From NCBI RefSeq assembly GCF_002119725.1, contig NZ_CP021109.1, forward strand, positions 1,178,001 through 1,242,000: a DNA stretch of 64,000 bases. Direction: 5' to 3'. Source of the stretch: Bordetella genomosp. 9. GTDB taxonomy: Bacteria; Pseudomonadota; Gammaproteobacteria; Burkholderiales; Burkholderiaceae_B. Both the position numbers and the translations under genes were made by a program. This document shows positions 40,790 to 50,720 of the stretch, piece by piece (positions within the stretch are counted from its first letter, which is position 1; each line of letters begins with the position of its first letter). The notes under the pieces were generated by a model. That model was not told the origin of the DNA. It saw only the letters and a program-made list of their open reading frames with translations, and did not search any database.

Positions 40790-41794
40790 ATGGGTTTGAA
40801 CGACGATACGGATTCGCTTTTCGAGCGCCGCGGCGCCCCCGGCGACGCGCCCTGTTCGCAGCCGCCCACCAGCTTCCCCGCCGCGGTGGCGCCCGTTTCC
40901 GGGCCGCGGCAGGAACTGGTCGAACGCTTGTCCAGGCTGACGGGCAGCCTGGAAGGGTCGATGCACACCGCGGTCCCTGGGCTGCATCTGCACCGCATCA
41001 CATGCAGCGACGGGCCGCATCATGCCGTGCAGCTGCCGGTCTTCGCCGTCATCGCCCAAGGCTCAAAGCAGTTGCTGGTCGGCAACGAGGTCTACCGCTA
41101 CGATCCGCTGCATTACATGGTGTCGTCCGTCGAGCTGCCGGTGGCGGGCAAGGTCGCCGTGGGCAGTGCCTCCGAGCCCTATCTGGGCCTGCGGCTGGAC
41201 CTGGACGTCGACGAGATCCACGCGCTGATCAGCGATATCGACGTTCCCGGCCCGCTGCAGGCCGAACCGACGCGCGGCCTGTACGTGAACCCGTTGAACG
41301 ACACGCTGCTCGATGGCGTGCTGCGCCTCTTGCGTCTGCTGGAGACGCCGCGGGACATCCCTGTGCTGGCGCCCATGGTCAAGCGCGAGATCCTGTATCG
41401 CCTGCTGGTGAACGGGCAAGGGGGCGTATTGCGGCAGCTGGTGATGAAGGACAGTCATACGCAGCGGATTGCGCGGGCCATCCAGCTTCTGCGCGAGCAC
41501 TACTCGCGGCCGCTGCGGATCGAGGAGCTGGCGCGGCAGGCGCATATGAGCCCGTCTTCGTTCCATCACCATTTCAAGGCGGTGACGGCCATGAGCCCGC
41601 TGCAATTCCAGAAGCAGCTGAGGCTGCAGGAAGCGCGCCGCCTGATGTTCATGAGCGACGCCGACGTGGCTGTGGTGGCGCACCAGGTGGGTTACGAAAG
41701 CCCGTCGCAGTTCAGCCGCGAATACAGCCGTTTGTTCGGTACCGCACCCCTGCGCGACAAGCGCCGGTGGCTGCGGACGTCCGCCGCGCATTAG
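40790..41794 (+). CDS. AraC family transcriptional regulator
   Basis: This 334-residue regulator has an AraC_N-type N-terminal cupin-like domain (about 60-200, with PVFAVIAQGSKQLLVGNEVYRYDP) and two C-terminal HTH motifs (about 235-325, including LARQAHMSPSSFHHHFKAVTAMSP and VVAHQVGYESPSQFSREYSRLFG). The N-terminal half resembles YqhC-type regulators. It presumably controls the divergent reductase. The ATG at 40790 gives a 55-residue extension before the domain. Confidence 0.88.
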   Translation: MGLNDDTDSLFERRGAPGDAPCSQPPTSFPAAVAPVSGPRQELVERLSRLTGSLEGSMHTAVPGLHLHRITCSDGPHHAVQLPVFAVIAQGSKQLLVGNEVYRYDPLHYMVSSVELPVAGKVAVGSASEPYLGLRLDLDVDEIHALISDIDVPGPLQAEPTRGLYVNPLNDTLLDGVLRLLRLLETPRDIPVLAPMVKREILYRLLVNGQGGVLRQLVMKDSHTQRIARAIQLLREHYSRPLRIEELARQAHMSPSSFHHHFKAVTAMSPLQFQKQLRLQEARRLMFMSDADVAVVAHQVGYESPSQFSREYSRLFGTAPLRDKRRWLRTSAAH

Positions 41795-41810
41795 CGCGGG
41801 GTGCGGCGCG

Positions 41811-42440
41811 CTACTTCACGCGCTGCTTTTCCAGCTTGCGCGCGAGCGTGCGGCGGTGCATGCCCAGCCGCCGGGCGGTCTCGGAAATATTGAATCCGGT
41901 GGCCGCGAGCGTTTCGTGGATCCGCTCCCATTCCAGCGTCTTGATCGACGTCGGCCGGTCGCTCAGCTCGACGTCGATGTCGCCGCCGTCGCGGCCGAAG
42001 GCCAGTTCGATGTCGTCGGTGTTCGAAGGCTTGGCGAGATAGTGCCGCGCCCCCAGCTTGATGGCTTCGACCGCTGTCGCGATGCTGGCGTAACCGGTCA
42101 GGACGACGATGATGGTGTCCGGATGCTGCGCATGCAGCGCCTGCACGCACGCAAGCCCCGAGGCTTCGCCCTTGAGCTTCAAGTCGACGACCGCATAGTT
42201 AGGCTTGTGTTCGGGCAGCAGCGCCATCACGCCGTCCAGGCCGGTCGCATGCAGGACCCGGTAACCTCGGCGTTCGAACGAACGGCCCAGCGTCCGCGCG
42301 AAGGCCTCGTCATCTTCCACGATCAAAAGCAGGCGGTCGCTTGCGTCGTTGTCGCGGGGCCGGGCGGCGGGGCTCGATGCTGGGGCATCCCCGCCGCTGG
42401 GGCCGCTGGGCGGCATATCGGACTCAACTGGCGGCGGCAT
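41811..42440 (-). CDS. regA: Redox response regulator RegA/PrrA/ActR
   Basis: This 209-residue two-domain regulator has a receiver with phospho-acceptor Asp86 (YAVVDLKLKGE) and LTGYASIATAVEAIKLGA, and a Fis-type HTH at the C-terminus (about 168-205, ETLAATGFNISETARRLGMHRRTLARKL). The first 33 residues are a disordered extension; an in-frame ATG at 42416 is a shorter alternative. Overlaps the regB stop by 17 bases. RegA controls respiratory and redox genes. Confidence 0.88.
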   Translation of the reverse strand: MPPPVESDMPPSGPSGGDAPASSPAARPRDNDASDRLLLIVEDDEAFARTLGRSFERRGYRVLHATGLDGVMALLPEHKPNYAVVDLKLKGEASGLACVQALHAQHPDTIIVVLTGYASIATAVEAIKLGARHYLAKPSNTDDIELAFGRDGGDIDVELSDRPTSIKTLEWERIHETLAATGFNISETARRLGMHRRTLARKLEKQRVK

Positions 42441-43728
42441 GGTCTTTGTCTTCCTCCAGGGTAAGCGCGGACAGCGGAAGCCGCAGGGTGACGCGCGCCC
42501 CGCCTTCCGGCCGGTTTTCCGCGTTCACCTGTCCGCCGAGCGTGCGAGCCACGTTCACGACCAGGAACAGCCCCAGTCCGCCGCCGGGACGCCCCTTGCT
42601 GGACTGATACGGCTTGCCGAAGCGCGACAGCATCTGCGGGGCGAAGCCGGGCCCGTCGTCCACGATGTCCACCACCAGGGCGTCGCCTTCGTCTTCGTGC
42701 GCGGCGCGCAGTTCGACCCGGGATCGCGCGGCTTCCCAGGCGTTGTCCAGGACATTGCAGATCATCTGCTTGAGCGCGGTGTCCGACACGATGCGCCGGT
42801 CCATCCCGAATTCGTTGTCATAGCGCAGGCGTTCGCCGGCGCCCCGACTGGCGCGCCAATCCTTCACCAGATCGTCCAGGAAGGTGTTGACGGTAGTTTC
42901 CGCGGGCGCTTCGCCGCGCGCTTCGCCCGCGGAAAGCAGGATGCTGCCGACGATGGACTTGCAGCGCGCCACCGCGCTTTGCATTTCGGATATCTCTTCG
43001 AGCAATTGCGGATCGCCGCGGAACGGCTTCATGTGGCGCCAGTCGCCCAGGATGACCGCCATGGTGGCCAGCGGCGTGCCCAGCTCGTGCGCCGCGCCGG
43101 AGGCCAGCAGGCCCATGCGCACGATGTGCTCTTCTTCGGCGGCGCGCTGGCGCAGGTCCGCCAGATGGGCATCGCGCGCCCGCAGGTTCCCATGCACGCG
43201 CGTGATGAACACCACCAGCAGCGACGCGTTCAGGGCGAAACAGATGAGCATTCCCTGCACATAAAGGCTGGCCAGCCCGTTGCCGTGGTCCAGCGGCAGC
43301 GTCAACGGCCGGCCGGCCGCCGCCAGGAACATGAAGCAGAGCAGGGTCACCATCACCAGCGTCCACGTGCTCCAGGGCTTCAGCAGCACCGCGCCCAGGG
43401 TCACCTGGACCAGGTACAGGAAGACGAAGGGATTTGTGGCGCCGCCGCTCAAGTAGAGCTGGGCGGTCAGCATGCCGACGTCCACCAGCATGGCCACCAG
43501 CAATTCGCTGTTGGTGACCTCCGGCGCCAGCCGCAGCCGCAGCATTCCGACGATATTGAAAGCGATCAAGCCGCCCAGGACGGGCAGCATGTAGTTCAGG
43601 GGCAGGGGCACGCCGAAGCCCATGGACACGACGTAGATGGTGGCCACCTGGCCGAGCACCGCGATCCAGCGCAGCTGGATCAATTGATGCATATTCTTGT
43701 GGCCCGTCGTGTCGTACTTTCCCCGCAT
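42424..43728 (-). CDS. regB: Redox sensor histidine kinase RegB/PrrB/ActS
   Basis: This 434-residue kinase has six membrane helices (about 22-180), a GGATNPF motif at 95-101 equivalent to the RegB quinone-sensing GGXXNPF, His214 in the H-box AAHELGTPLA and Cys256 in ARCKSIV, the redox-active cysteine position. HATPase motifs follow (NVLDNAWEA, DDGPGF, GGGLGLFL). It precedes regA in the same transcript and is next to SURF1 and the bo-type oxidase, consistent with sensing quinone redox state. Confidence 0.9.
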   Translation of the reverse strand: MRGKYDTTGHKNMHQLIQLRWIAVLGQVATIYVVSMGFGVPLPLNYMLPVLGGLIAFNIVGMLRLRLAPEVTNSELLVAMLVDVGMLTAQLYLSGGATNPFVFLYLVQVTLGAVLLKPWSTWTLVMVTLLCFMFLAAAGRPLTLPLDHGNGLASLYVQGMLICFALNASLLVVFITRVHGNLRARDAHLADLRQRAAEEEHIVRMGLLASGAAHELGTPLATMAVILGDWRHMKPFRGDPQLLEEISEMQSAVARCKSIVGSILLSAGEARGEAPAETTVNTFLDDLVKDWRASRGAGERLRYDNEFGMDRRIVSDTALKQMICNVLDNAWEAARSRVELRAAHEDEGDALVVDIVDDGPGFAPQMLSRFGKPYQSSKGRPGGGLGLFLVVNVARTLGGQVNAENRPEGGARVTLRLPLSALTLEEDKDHAAAS

Positions 43729-43743
43729 CTTCGCGTCCCCTTC

Positions 43744-44601
43744 CTAGCCGCGAAGTTTATTCTCTTCCTCCGACCGCCGCAGGCGCCGTTCGTCGCGCAC
43801 GATGTAAATGGCGGCGCCCGCGACCATCAGGGCCAGCGTGTACCAGGTGATCGCGTAGACCAGGTGGCTGTTGTGGAAGGCGATGACCGTCATGCCGCCC
43901 CGCGGCCAGCCATCCGGGCCGACGGCCGGATCCGGCGCGGCATCGACGAAATAAGGCGCTACGTCGTTCAGGCCGCGGGCGGCGGCAATGGCGGCGACGT
44001 CGCGGGAATACCACCGGTCGTTACGCGGGTCGTTGTCGCGCAGGAAACCCCCGCCCGGTTCGCTGACGCGGAGCAGGCCGGTCACCATCACGCCGGATTC
44101 GGCGGCCGCTTGCGGGCGGGCGATGCGCGCGCGGCGATCGCCCGGCACGAAGCCGCGGTTGATCAGGACGATGCTGCCATCGTCGCGCCGCAACGGCGTC
44201 ATGACCCAATAGCCGCTGCCCAATTCCGTGCTCGCCTGCACGAGCGCTTCCTTGTCGAACAGGTAGCGGCCGGTCAGGGAGACGTGCCGGTACTCATCCT
44301 TGTCCGCCGTCACGCCGGGCCATTCGCCAGGGCCGGGCGCGGGCGCGGCGGGCGCATGAACGCGCTGGTCCACGCGGGCGATCAGGTCGAGCTTCCAGGC
44401 CCGCCGGTGCACCTGCCAGGTGCCGAGCGCGCAGAAGCCCGCAAAAAGCAAAACCGCCACGACCGCCATGCAGATCAGGACTGCCGGGCGGCGCCGGACG
44501 CGCGTGTCGGCGTCCGGCTGGGCGGTGTTTGTCCGGTCCCCGGGCGGCGGCGCCGAAGACGGCGCGCTGCCCTGGGGGCCGCTAGGTGTTGCCATGGTCA
44601 C
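43744..44601 (-). CDS. SURF1 family oxidase assembly protein
   Basis: This 285-residue inner-membrane protein has two helices (about 40-60 and 255-272) enclosing a periplasmic domain; GTWQVHRRAWKL after the first helix and the VYAITWYTLAL region in the second are SURF1-like. SURF1 assists haem insertion into haem-copper oxidases. It lies between cyoD and regB, 18 bases from cyoD, fitting a maturation role for this bo-type oxidase. The first 37 residues are polar. Confidence 0.85.
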   Translation of the reverse strand: MTMATPSGPQGSAPSSAPPPGDRTNTAQPDADTRVRRRPAVLICMAVVAVLLFAGFCALGTWQVHRRAWKLDLIARVDQRVHAPAAPAPGPGEWPGVTADKDEYRHVSLTGRYLFDKEALVQASTELGSGYWVMTPLRRDDGSIVLINRGFVPGDRRARIARPQAAAESGVMVTGLLRVSEPGGGFLRDNDPRNDRWYSRDVAAIAAARGLNDVAPYFVDAAPDPAVGPDGWPRGGMTVIAFHNSHLVYAITWYTLALMVAGAAIYIVRDERRLRRSEEENKLRG

Positions 44602-44618
44602 GAGGGGTGGGTTTCATC

Positions 44619-45023
44619 CTAGGGCATGTTCTTCATGTCGGTCATGGACGGCATCATGTTCACGTTCAGGTGGTACATCACCCAAAGCGAACCGGCCAGC
44701 GTGATGATCACCATGATCAGCGTGAACATCAGGGCCAGCAGGGTCCAGCCGCCTTCCGAACGCGCGTTCATGTGCAGGAAGTAAATCATGTGGACCACGA
44801 TCTGCACCGCGCCCAGGCCCAGGATGACCATCGCCGTCGTGCTGGACTGGTCGAAGACCTTGCCCATGACCAGCCAGAAGGGAATCGCCGTGAGGATGAC
44901 GGACAGGACGAACCCGGTGACGTATCCCTTCAGGGTGCCGTGCGCGGCGTCGTCATGCTCGTCGTGATGATCATGGCCATGGTCGTGATCGACATGGGCC
45001 AGCGTACCGTTATGCGTGCTCAT
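44619..45023 (-). CDS. cyoD: Cytochrome bo quinol oxidase subunit IV
   Basis: This 134-residue subunit has a His/Asp-rich N-terminus (residues 10-28 hold nine His) and three helices (about 33-55, 63-85, 95-118). The core [21 protein letters not shown] is typical of CyoD. The start overlaps the cyoC stop (ATGA). The His-rich segment is more extreme than in E. coli; metal binding is not demonstrated. Confidence 0.9.
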   Translation of the reverse strand: MSTHNGTLAHVDHDHGHDHHDEHDDAAHGTLKGYVTGFVLSVILTAIPFWLVMGKVFDQSSTTAMVILGLGAVQIVVHMIYFLHMNARSEGGWTLLALMFTLIMVIITLAGSLWVMYHLNVNMMPSMTDMKNMP

Positions 45024-45667
45024 GGCAACACTCCCATCAGATAGACAAAGGTGAATACGCCGATCCAGACGACGTCCAGGAAGTGCCAGAACATCGACAG
45101 GCACATCAGGCGGCGCTTGTTGGCGGCGGTCAGGCCGTAGCGGCCCACCTGGACCATCAGCGTGATCAGCCAGATGATGCCGCTGGTCACGTGCAGGCCG
45201 TGCGTGCCGACCAGGGTGAAGAAGGACGACAGGAACGCGCTGCGCGTCGGGCCGGCGCCCTCATGGATCAGGTGCGCGAATTCGTACAGCTCCAGGCCGA
45301 TGAACGCAGCCCCGAACAGGCCGGTGATGGCCAGCCAGAGCTGCGTGCCGCCGACGCGGTTGCGGTTCATCTCCAGCATGGCGAAGCCATAGGTGATGGA
45401 CGACAGCAGCAGCATGGACGTGTTCACCGCCACCAGGGGCAGGTCGAACAGGTCGGCGCCGGACGGGCCTGCCGCATAGCTTCGCCCCAGCACGCCATAG
45501 ACGGCGAACAGGCTGGCGAAGATGAGGCAGTCGCTCATCAGGTAGATCCAGAAGCCCAGCAGGGTGCCGTTCTTCGGATGGTGTTCCTCGGTCAGGTAGA
45601 AGCTCAGGGGCTCCTGCGGCGCCGCTGCCGCGGCGCCGTTTTGGGTAAGGACTGTGGTCTTAGACAT
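45020..45667 (-). CDS. cyoC: Cytochrome bo quinol oxidase subunit III
   Basis: This 215-residue protein has five helices; ends of TMs include [22 protein letters not shown] and [18 protein letters not shown], both subunit III signatures. It starts inside the last codons of cyoB (8-base overlap), which suggests translational coupling. Part of the cyoABCD operon. Confidence 0.92.
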   Translation of the reverse strand: MSKTTVLTQNGAAAAAPQEPLSFYLTEEHHPKNGTLLGFWIYLMSDCLIFASLFAVYGVLGRSYAAGPSGADLFDLPLVAVNTSMLLLSSITYGFAMLEMNRNRVGGTQLWLAITGLFGAAFIGLELYEFAHLIHEGAGPTRSAFLSSFFTLVGTHGLHVTSGIIWLITLMVQVGRYGLTAANKRRLMCLSMFWHFLDVVWIGVFTFVYLMGVLP

Positions 45668-47663
45668 GGTTGGCTAGCAGACGGGTACGCTCGGCTTCGA
45701 CGCGAACGACTTCGTCCGCAGGAATGTAGTAATCGCGCTTGTAGTTGAAGGTATGGCCGATGGCCACGCCCAGCAGGGCGACGAAGGCGACGATGGCCAA
45801 CAGCCACATCTGCCAGATCAGACCGAAGCCCATGGCCGTGCTCAGGCCCGCCAGGATGATGCCGGCGGCCGTGTTCTTCGGCATGTGGATCGGAATGAAG
45901 CCTTCGGTCGGACGGCGGTAGTTGCGCTGCTTCATCTGCCACCAGGCGTCGTTGTCATGGACTTGCGGGGTGAACGCGAAGTTGTAGACGGGCGGAGGCG
46001 AGGAGGTCGACCATTCCAGGGTGCGGCCGTTCCAGGGGTCGCCCGTCACGTCGCGCAGTTGTTCGCGGCGGCGGAAGCTGACCACCAGCTGGATCAGGAA
46101 GCTCGCGATGCCCAGCGCGATCAGCACGGCGCCGAAAGCGGCGATCACGAACCAGATCTGCAGCGAGGGATCGTCGAAGTGGTTCATGCGGCGCGTCACG
46201 CCCATCAGACCCAGCACGTAGACCGGCGCGAACGCCACCCAGAAGCCCACCAGCCAGAACCAGAACGAGCACTTGCCCCAGAACGGGTCCAGCTTGAAGC
46301 CGAAGGCTTTGGGGAACCAGTAGTTGATGCCCGCGAACATGCCGAACAGCACGCCGCCGATGATCACGTTGTGGAAGTGCGCGATCAGGAACAGGCTGTT
46401 GTGCAGCACGAAGTCGGCCGGCGGAACCGCCAGCATCACGCCCGTCATGCCGCCGATCACGAACGTCACGATGAAGCCCACCGTCCACAGCATCGGCACG
46501 TCGAAACGGATGCGGCCGCGGTACATCGTGAACAGCCAGTTGAACACCTTCGCCCCGGTCGGGATCGAGATGATCATGGTCGTGATGCCGAAGAACGAGT
46601 TGACGCTGGCGCCCGAACCCATGGTGAAGAAGTGGTGCAGCCACACCAGGTACGACAGCACGGTGATCACGACCGTCGCGTAGACCATGGAGGCATAGCC
46701 GAACAGGCGCTTGCCGCTATAGGTGGACACGACTTCCGAGAACACGCCGAAGGCCGGCAGGATCAGGATGTACACCTCGGGGTGGCCCCAGATCCAGATC
46801 AGGTTCACGTACATCATCGGGTTGCCGCCGAAGTCGTTCGTGAAGAAGTTCGTACCGACGTAGCGGTCCAGCGACAGCAGTGCCAGCACGGCGGTCAGGA
46901 TCGGAAAGGCCGCCACGATCAGCACGTTGGTGCACAGCGACGTCCAGGTGAAGACCGGCATTTTCATCATGCGCATGCCCGGCGCACGCATCTTGACGAT
47001 GGTCACCAGCAGGTTGATGCCGGACAACAATGTCCCGACCCCCGCGATCTGCAATGCCCAGATGTAGTAATCCACCCCCACGTCCGGACTCTGCAGAATT
47101 CCCGACAGCGGCGGATACGCCAGCCAGCCGGTGCGCGCGAATTCGCCCACGAACAGCGACAGCATCACCAGCACGGCGCCGCTGACCGTCATCCAGAAGC
47201 TGAAGTTGTTCAGGAAGGGAAAGGCCACGTCGCGCGCGCCGATCTGCAGCGGCACGACGTAGTTCATCAGACCCGTGACCAAGGGCATGGCCACGAAGAA
47301 GATCATGATGACACCGTGCGCGGTGAAGATCTGGTCGTAGTGATGCGGCGGCAGGTAGCCGGCCACGTCGCCGAAAGCGACGGCCTGCTGCAGCCGCATC
47401 ATGAGCGCGTCGGCGAAGCCCCGCAGCAACATCACGATCGCCAGCACGATATACATGATGCCGATCTTCTTGTGGTCGATGCTGGTGAACCACTCGCGCC
47501 ACAGGTAGCCCCAGACGCGGAAATAGGTGAGCGCGCCCAGCAGCGCGATGCCGCCCAGGGCGACGACCGCGAACGTCACCACCAGGATCGGTTCATGGTA
47601 GGGAAACGCCTCAAGGGTGAGGCGACCGAATATCAGTTTCTGAAGGTCTAGGTTCTCAAACAT
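45660..47663 (-). CDS. cyoB: Cytochrome bo quinol oxidase subunit I
   Basis: This 667-residue catalytic subunit has about 15 helices and carries haem b, haem o3 and CuB. The His-Tyr crosslink motif HPEVY, the [11 protein letters not shown] haem b segment and [10 protein letters not shown] at the C-terminal haem ligands are present. It reduces O2 to water and pumps protons. Spacing to cyoA is 48 bases. Confidence 0.95.
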   Translation of the reverse strand: MFENLDLQKLIFGRLTLEAFPYHEPILVVTFAVVALGGIALLGALTYFRVWGYLWREWFTSIDHKKIGIMYIVLAIVMLLRGFADALMMRLQQAVAFGDVAGYLPPHHYDQIFTAHGVIMIFFVAMPLVTGLMNYVVPLQIGARDVAFPFLNNFSFWMTVSGAVLVMLSLFVGEFARTGWLAYPPLSGILQSPDVGVDYYIWALQIAGVGTLLSGINLLVTIVKMRAPGMRMMKMPVFTWTSLCTNVLIVAAFPILTAVLALLSLDRYVGTNFFTNDFGGNPMMYVNLIWIWGHPEVYILILPAFGVFSEVVSTYSGKRLFGYASMVYATVVITVLSYLVWLHHFFTMGSGASVNSFFGITTMIISIPTGAKVFNWLFTMYRGRIRFDVPMLWTVGFIVTFVIGGMTGVMLAVPPADFVLHNSLFLIAHFHNVIIGGVLFGMFAGINYWFPKAFGFKLDPFWGKCSFWFWLVGFWVAFAPVYVLGLMGVTRRMNHFDDPSLQIWFVIAAFGAVLIALGIASFLIQLVVSFRRREQLRDVTGDPWNGRTLEWSTSSPPPVYNFAFTPQVHDNDAWWQMKQRNYRRPTEGFIPIHMPKNTAAGIILAGLSTAMGFGLIWQMWLLAIVAFVALLGVAIGHTFNYKRDYYIPADEVVRVEAERTRLLANHV

Positions 47664-47711
47664 CTCGATTCCCGTAACGGGAGGCGCAAGGCGGAAAGTG
47701 GGGCGGGCGGC

Positions 47712-48788
47712 TTACAGCGGAACGCGGTCGTCCAGGACGGCGGCCCCGGTGGGGTTGGCGGGGGTGCATACCGCGCCCACGTAGTTGCGGGCAGGCATGT
47801 CGGCCAGGCCCAGACGGATACGCGTGGACCCGTTGTTCGCCACGTTGTACGTACCGGCGGTGCCCAGGCCGCCTTTCGCGTCGATCGCCATCATGTCCTT
47901 GATGCACATGCGGTTGGACTCGACGCAGCGGTTCAGGATGGCGTCGTACAGGTCGGGCGCCACGCTGGCGTAGCGGCGTACGGGTTCTTTCTCGCTGGGT
48001 TGCTCCAGCTTCAGGTAGACGGGGCGCGTCAGCTCGCCGCCGCCTTGGCGGGTCTGCTGCACCCAGTTCTCGAAGTCGGCGGTATTCATGCCGTAGAACT
48101 TGAAGCGCATGTCGGAGAAGCCTGCGCCGCTGTAGTTGGCGGAGAATCCGTCATACACGCCGGCGGCATTGATGACCGCATGCAGCTTGGTTTCCATGCC
48201 GGGCATGGCGTAGACCTGGCCCGCAAGCGCCGGAATGAAGAACGAGTTCATCATCGTGGAAGACGTGATCTTGAACTCGATGGGGCGATTCACCGGCGCC
48301 ACCAGCTCGTTTACCGTGGCAATTCCCTGTTCCGGGTAGATGAACAGCCATTTCCAGTCCAGCGCGACGACTTCCACGGTCAGCGGCTTAACGTTCGTCG
48401 GCAGCTCGTGGCCTTCGGCGATGCGGTCCAGCGGACGATAGGGGTCCAGCCTGTGGGTGCTGACCCAGGTCAGCGCGCCGAGCGCGATGATGATCAGCAG
48501 CGGGGCGGACCACACCACCAGCTCGACGACGGTCGAATGGTGCCATTCGGGGTCGTAGTGGGCCTGGGTATTGGAAGCGCGGTAGCGCCATGCAAAGACA
48601 AGGGTCAGGATGATCACCGGGACGATGATGATCAGCATCAACACCGTGGAAATGATGATCAGGTCGCGTTGTTGCGCCGCGATATCGCCAGAGGGAGACA
48701 GGACCACCGCATTGCAACCGCCCAGCAGGGCGACGAGGGCGACGAGGGGGAGCAGGAGCAGTCCGCGGGGAAGCTTGGAGGATGACAT
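47712..48788 (-). CDS. cyoA: Cytochrome bo quinol oxidase subunit II (lipoprotein)
   Basis: This 358-residue subunit has a lipoprotein signal (LGGC lipobox near residue 25) and two helices, then a cupredoxin-like periplasmic domain. No CuA Cys pair is present in the GQVYAMPGMETKLH region, so it is a quinol, not cytochrome c, oxidase. The ATG at 48788 was chosen because it gives the signal peptide at the N-terminus; the upstream in-frame codons would place it 37 residues inside. Confidence 0.9.
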   Translation of the reverse strand: MSSSKLPRGLLLLPLVALVALLGGCNAVVLSPSGDIAAQQRDLIIISTVLMLIIIVPVIILTLVFAWRYRASNTQAHYDPEWHHSTVVELVVWSAPLLIIIALGALTWVSTHRLDPYRPLDRIAEGHELPTNVKPLTVEVVALDWKWLFIYPEQGIATVNELVAPVNRPIEFKITSSTMMNSFFIPALAGQVYAMPGMETKLHAVINAAGVYDGFSANYSGAGFSDMRFKFYGMNTADFENWVQQTRQGGGELTRPVYLKLEQPSEKEPVRRYASVAPDLYDAILNRCVESNRMCIKDMMAIDAKGGLGTAGTYNVANNGSTRIRLGLADMPARNYVGAVCTPANPTGAAVLDDRVPL

Positions 48789-49026
48789 GCCGGACGACGA
48801 AAGCCTATACAAGAACAGGGCGGAAGTTTGATGCGGCCGTGTAAGGTCCGCGTAAGTTAGACGCAAAAAGTCATGCGAAATGTACAGTTTTTGCCGCACT
48901 GCGGAAAGTGGACATTTTGTCCCACCTATGGCGGCCGCCGGAAAGTCGTGCCATGCTAAGGCTTACGTGGGCCTGCGCAGGGCGACTTTCGGAGCGGCAG
49001 GCCCCGGAGACAGAAGGAGGAATAAG
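48789..49026. promoter_or_regulatory. Divergent cyoA/MFS intergenic region
   Basis: These 238 bases should hold the leftward cyo promoter and the rightward transporter promoter. AT-rich tracts around 48862-48890 and GC(C/G)GC half-sites (for example GCCGCA near 48893) resemble RegA/PrrA GCGNC-type sites, but the consensus is loose and no exact box can be assigned. No gene seen. Confidence 0.35.
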
Positions 49027-50367
49027 ATGTCCATGACTGCCGGATATACTCACCCGTCCTCGACCACGCTTGAGCACGACGCCAGGCTGACCACCGCGGA
49101 CCACTCCAAGGTCGCGCCAGGGGAAATCGCCGTCGGCGTCGTTATCGGCCGCGCTTCCGAGTACTTCGATTTCTTCGTGTACGGGATCGCCTCGGTGCTT
49201 GTCTTCCCGCAGGTTTTCTTCCCGTTCCTGACGCGGCTGGAAGGGATCCTGGCCGCCTTTGTGGTGTTTTCCTTCGCCTTCATCGCGCGGCCGTTCGGTA
49301 CGGCGCTGTTCATGGCTGTGCAACGCCGCTGGGGACGCAGCTTCAAGCTGACCGCCGCGCTTTTCCTTCTGGGCACCGCGACGGCCGGCATCGCGTTCCT
49401 GCCGACCTACGCCACGCTGGGCGAAACCGCCATTATATTGCTCGCCGTTTTCCGCTGTCTCCAGGGCGTGGCGACCGGAGGGGCGTGGGACGGCCTGCCC
49501 TCTCTGCTGGCGTTGAATGCGCCGCAGGAACGGCGCGGCTGGTATGCGATGTTGGGCCAGCTGGGCGCGCCCATTGGTTTTCTGCTGGCCGGGGCGCTTT
49601 TCCTGTACCTGCACACCGGCCTGGGCGCGGAGGATTTCACCGAGTGGGGCTGGCGCTACCCGTTCTATGTCGCCTTCGCCATCAACGTGGTGGCCCTGTT
49701 CGCCCGGCTTCGCCTGGTGGTCACGCATGAATACACCCGGCTGCTCGAAGAGGGCGAGCTGGAGCCGTTCGGCGTCATGTCGATGTTCCGCAACCAGGGA
49801 TACAACATTTTCATCGGCGCCTTTGCCGCGCTTGCCAGCTACGCGCTGTTCCATCTGGTCACGATCTTCCCCTTGTCCTGGCTGGCGCTGCAGTCCACCC
49901 AGTCGATCAACGCGATCCTGAGCGTCCAGGTCGTCGGCGCCTTTCTGGGCATTCTCGGCACGATCGCCTCTGGCTGGCTCGCCGACCACATCGGGCGCCG
50001 CAACACCCTTGGGATGCTGGCGTGCCTGATCGGGGTGTTCAGCCTGTGCACCCCCTGGCTGCTCGATGGCGGCACCGCCGCACAGGATGCCTTCATCCTG
50101 ATCGGCTTTGCCCTGCTGGGCTTGTCGTATGGCCAGGCATCCGGCACGGTGACCGCCAACTTCGCCCGCCGGTTCCGCTATACCGGCGCGGCGCTGACCG
50201 CGGATTTCGCCTGGCTTTTCGGCGCCGCGTTCGCGCCCGTGGTGGCGCTGAGCCTGTCCATGCGTTTCGGTCTGGCGGCCGTCAGCGCCTATCTGCTGTC
50301 CGGGGTGGCGTGCACGCTGCTGGCGCTGCGGATCAACCGGTCTCTCGAATCGCAGACGCGCGATTGA
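49027..50367 (+). CDS. MFS transporter, metabolite:proton symporter-like
   Basis: This 446-residue protein has 12 helices and MHS-type (sugar/organic-acid symporter) features: N-terminal GVVIGRASEYFDFFVYG, LQGVATGGAWDGLPSLLAL in TM4-5 and GWLADHIGRRNTLG. GGAGGAATAAG precedes the ATG. Substrate unknown; usually organic acids or osmolytes. A terminator follows at 50421. Confidence 0.88.
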   Translation: MSMTAGYTHPSSTTLEHDARLTTADHSKVAPGEIAVGVVIGRASEYFDFFVYGIASVLVFPQVFFPFLTRLEGILAAFVVFSFAFIARPFGTALFMAVQRRWGRSFKLTAALFLLGTATAGIAFLPTYATLGETAIILLAVFRCLQGVATGGAWDGLPSLLALNAPQERRGWYAMLGQLGAPIGFLLAGALFLYLHTGLGAEDFTEWGWRYPFYVAFAINVVALFARLRLVVTHEYTRLLEEGELEPFGVMSMFRNQGYNIFIGAFAALASYALFHLVTIFPLSWLALQSTQSINAILSVQVVGAFLGILGTIASGWLADHIGRRNTLGMLACLIGVFSLCTPWLLDGGTAAQDAFILIGFALLGLSYGQASGTVTANFARRFRYTGAALTADFAWLFGAAFAPVVALSLSMRFGLAAVSAYLLSGVACTLLALRINRSLESQTRD

Positions 50368-50420
50368 AGCGCCGCGGCGGCCGACGCGCGCATGCGCGCA
50401 CGGCGCCGCGCGGTAGTGAA

Positions 50421-50448
50421 AAGCCGGGGTGTCCCGGCTTTTTTTTCG
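50421..50448 (+). terminator. Intrinsic terminator after the MFS gene
   Basis: AAGCCGGG and CCCGGCTT pair around a 4-base loop, followed directly by a T8 run on the plus strand (50439-50446). A classic rho-independent terminator 54 bases after the stop codon. Confidence 0.9.
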
Positions 50449-50720
50449 CCTAGGCCCATCGCTTGCCGGCCGGCGCCGTTCGAGCGGGCGAGCACCCCGC
50501 TTGCTCGGTGGCGCCCCGTCCCGCGTGCGCAGTGTCGCGCCCGCGCATCGCCGCGATGGTGCCAGTTTAATGAATGAGTTACATTAGCGCCGCTCGATGG
50601 GGCAAAACGGGGTGGGGCCAAAGAGCGAGTATCGCCATGAGCACCGGCGCTTCGTGCCCGCTTAACGAATCAGAAAAAACAAAGATGGCAGCATTCGCCT
50701 GCCCATGGCGAGAGGGTTAC
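50449..50720. promoter_or_regulatory. Upstream region of the RND efflux operon
   Basis: No gene is supported here. TAATG-N9-CATTA at 50568-50586 is a 19-bp imperfect dyad in the AT-rich patch before the RND operon and could be a TetR-type operator, but no TetR-family gene lies in the window. Promoter elements were not placed. Confidence 0.35.
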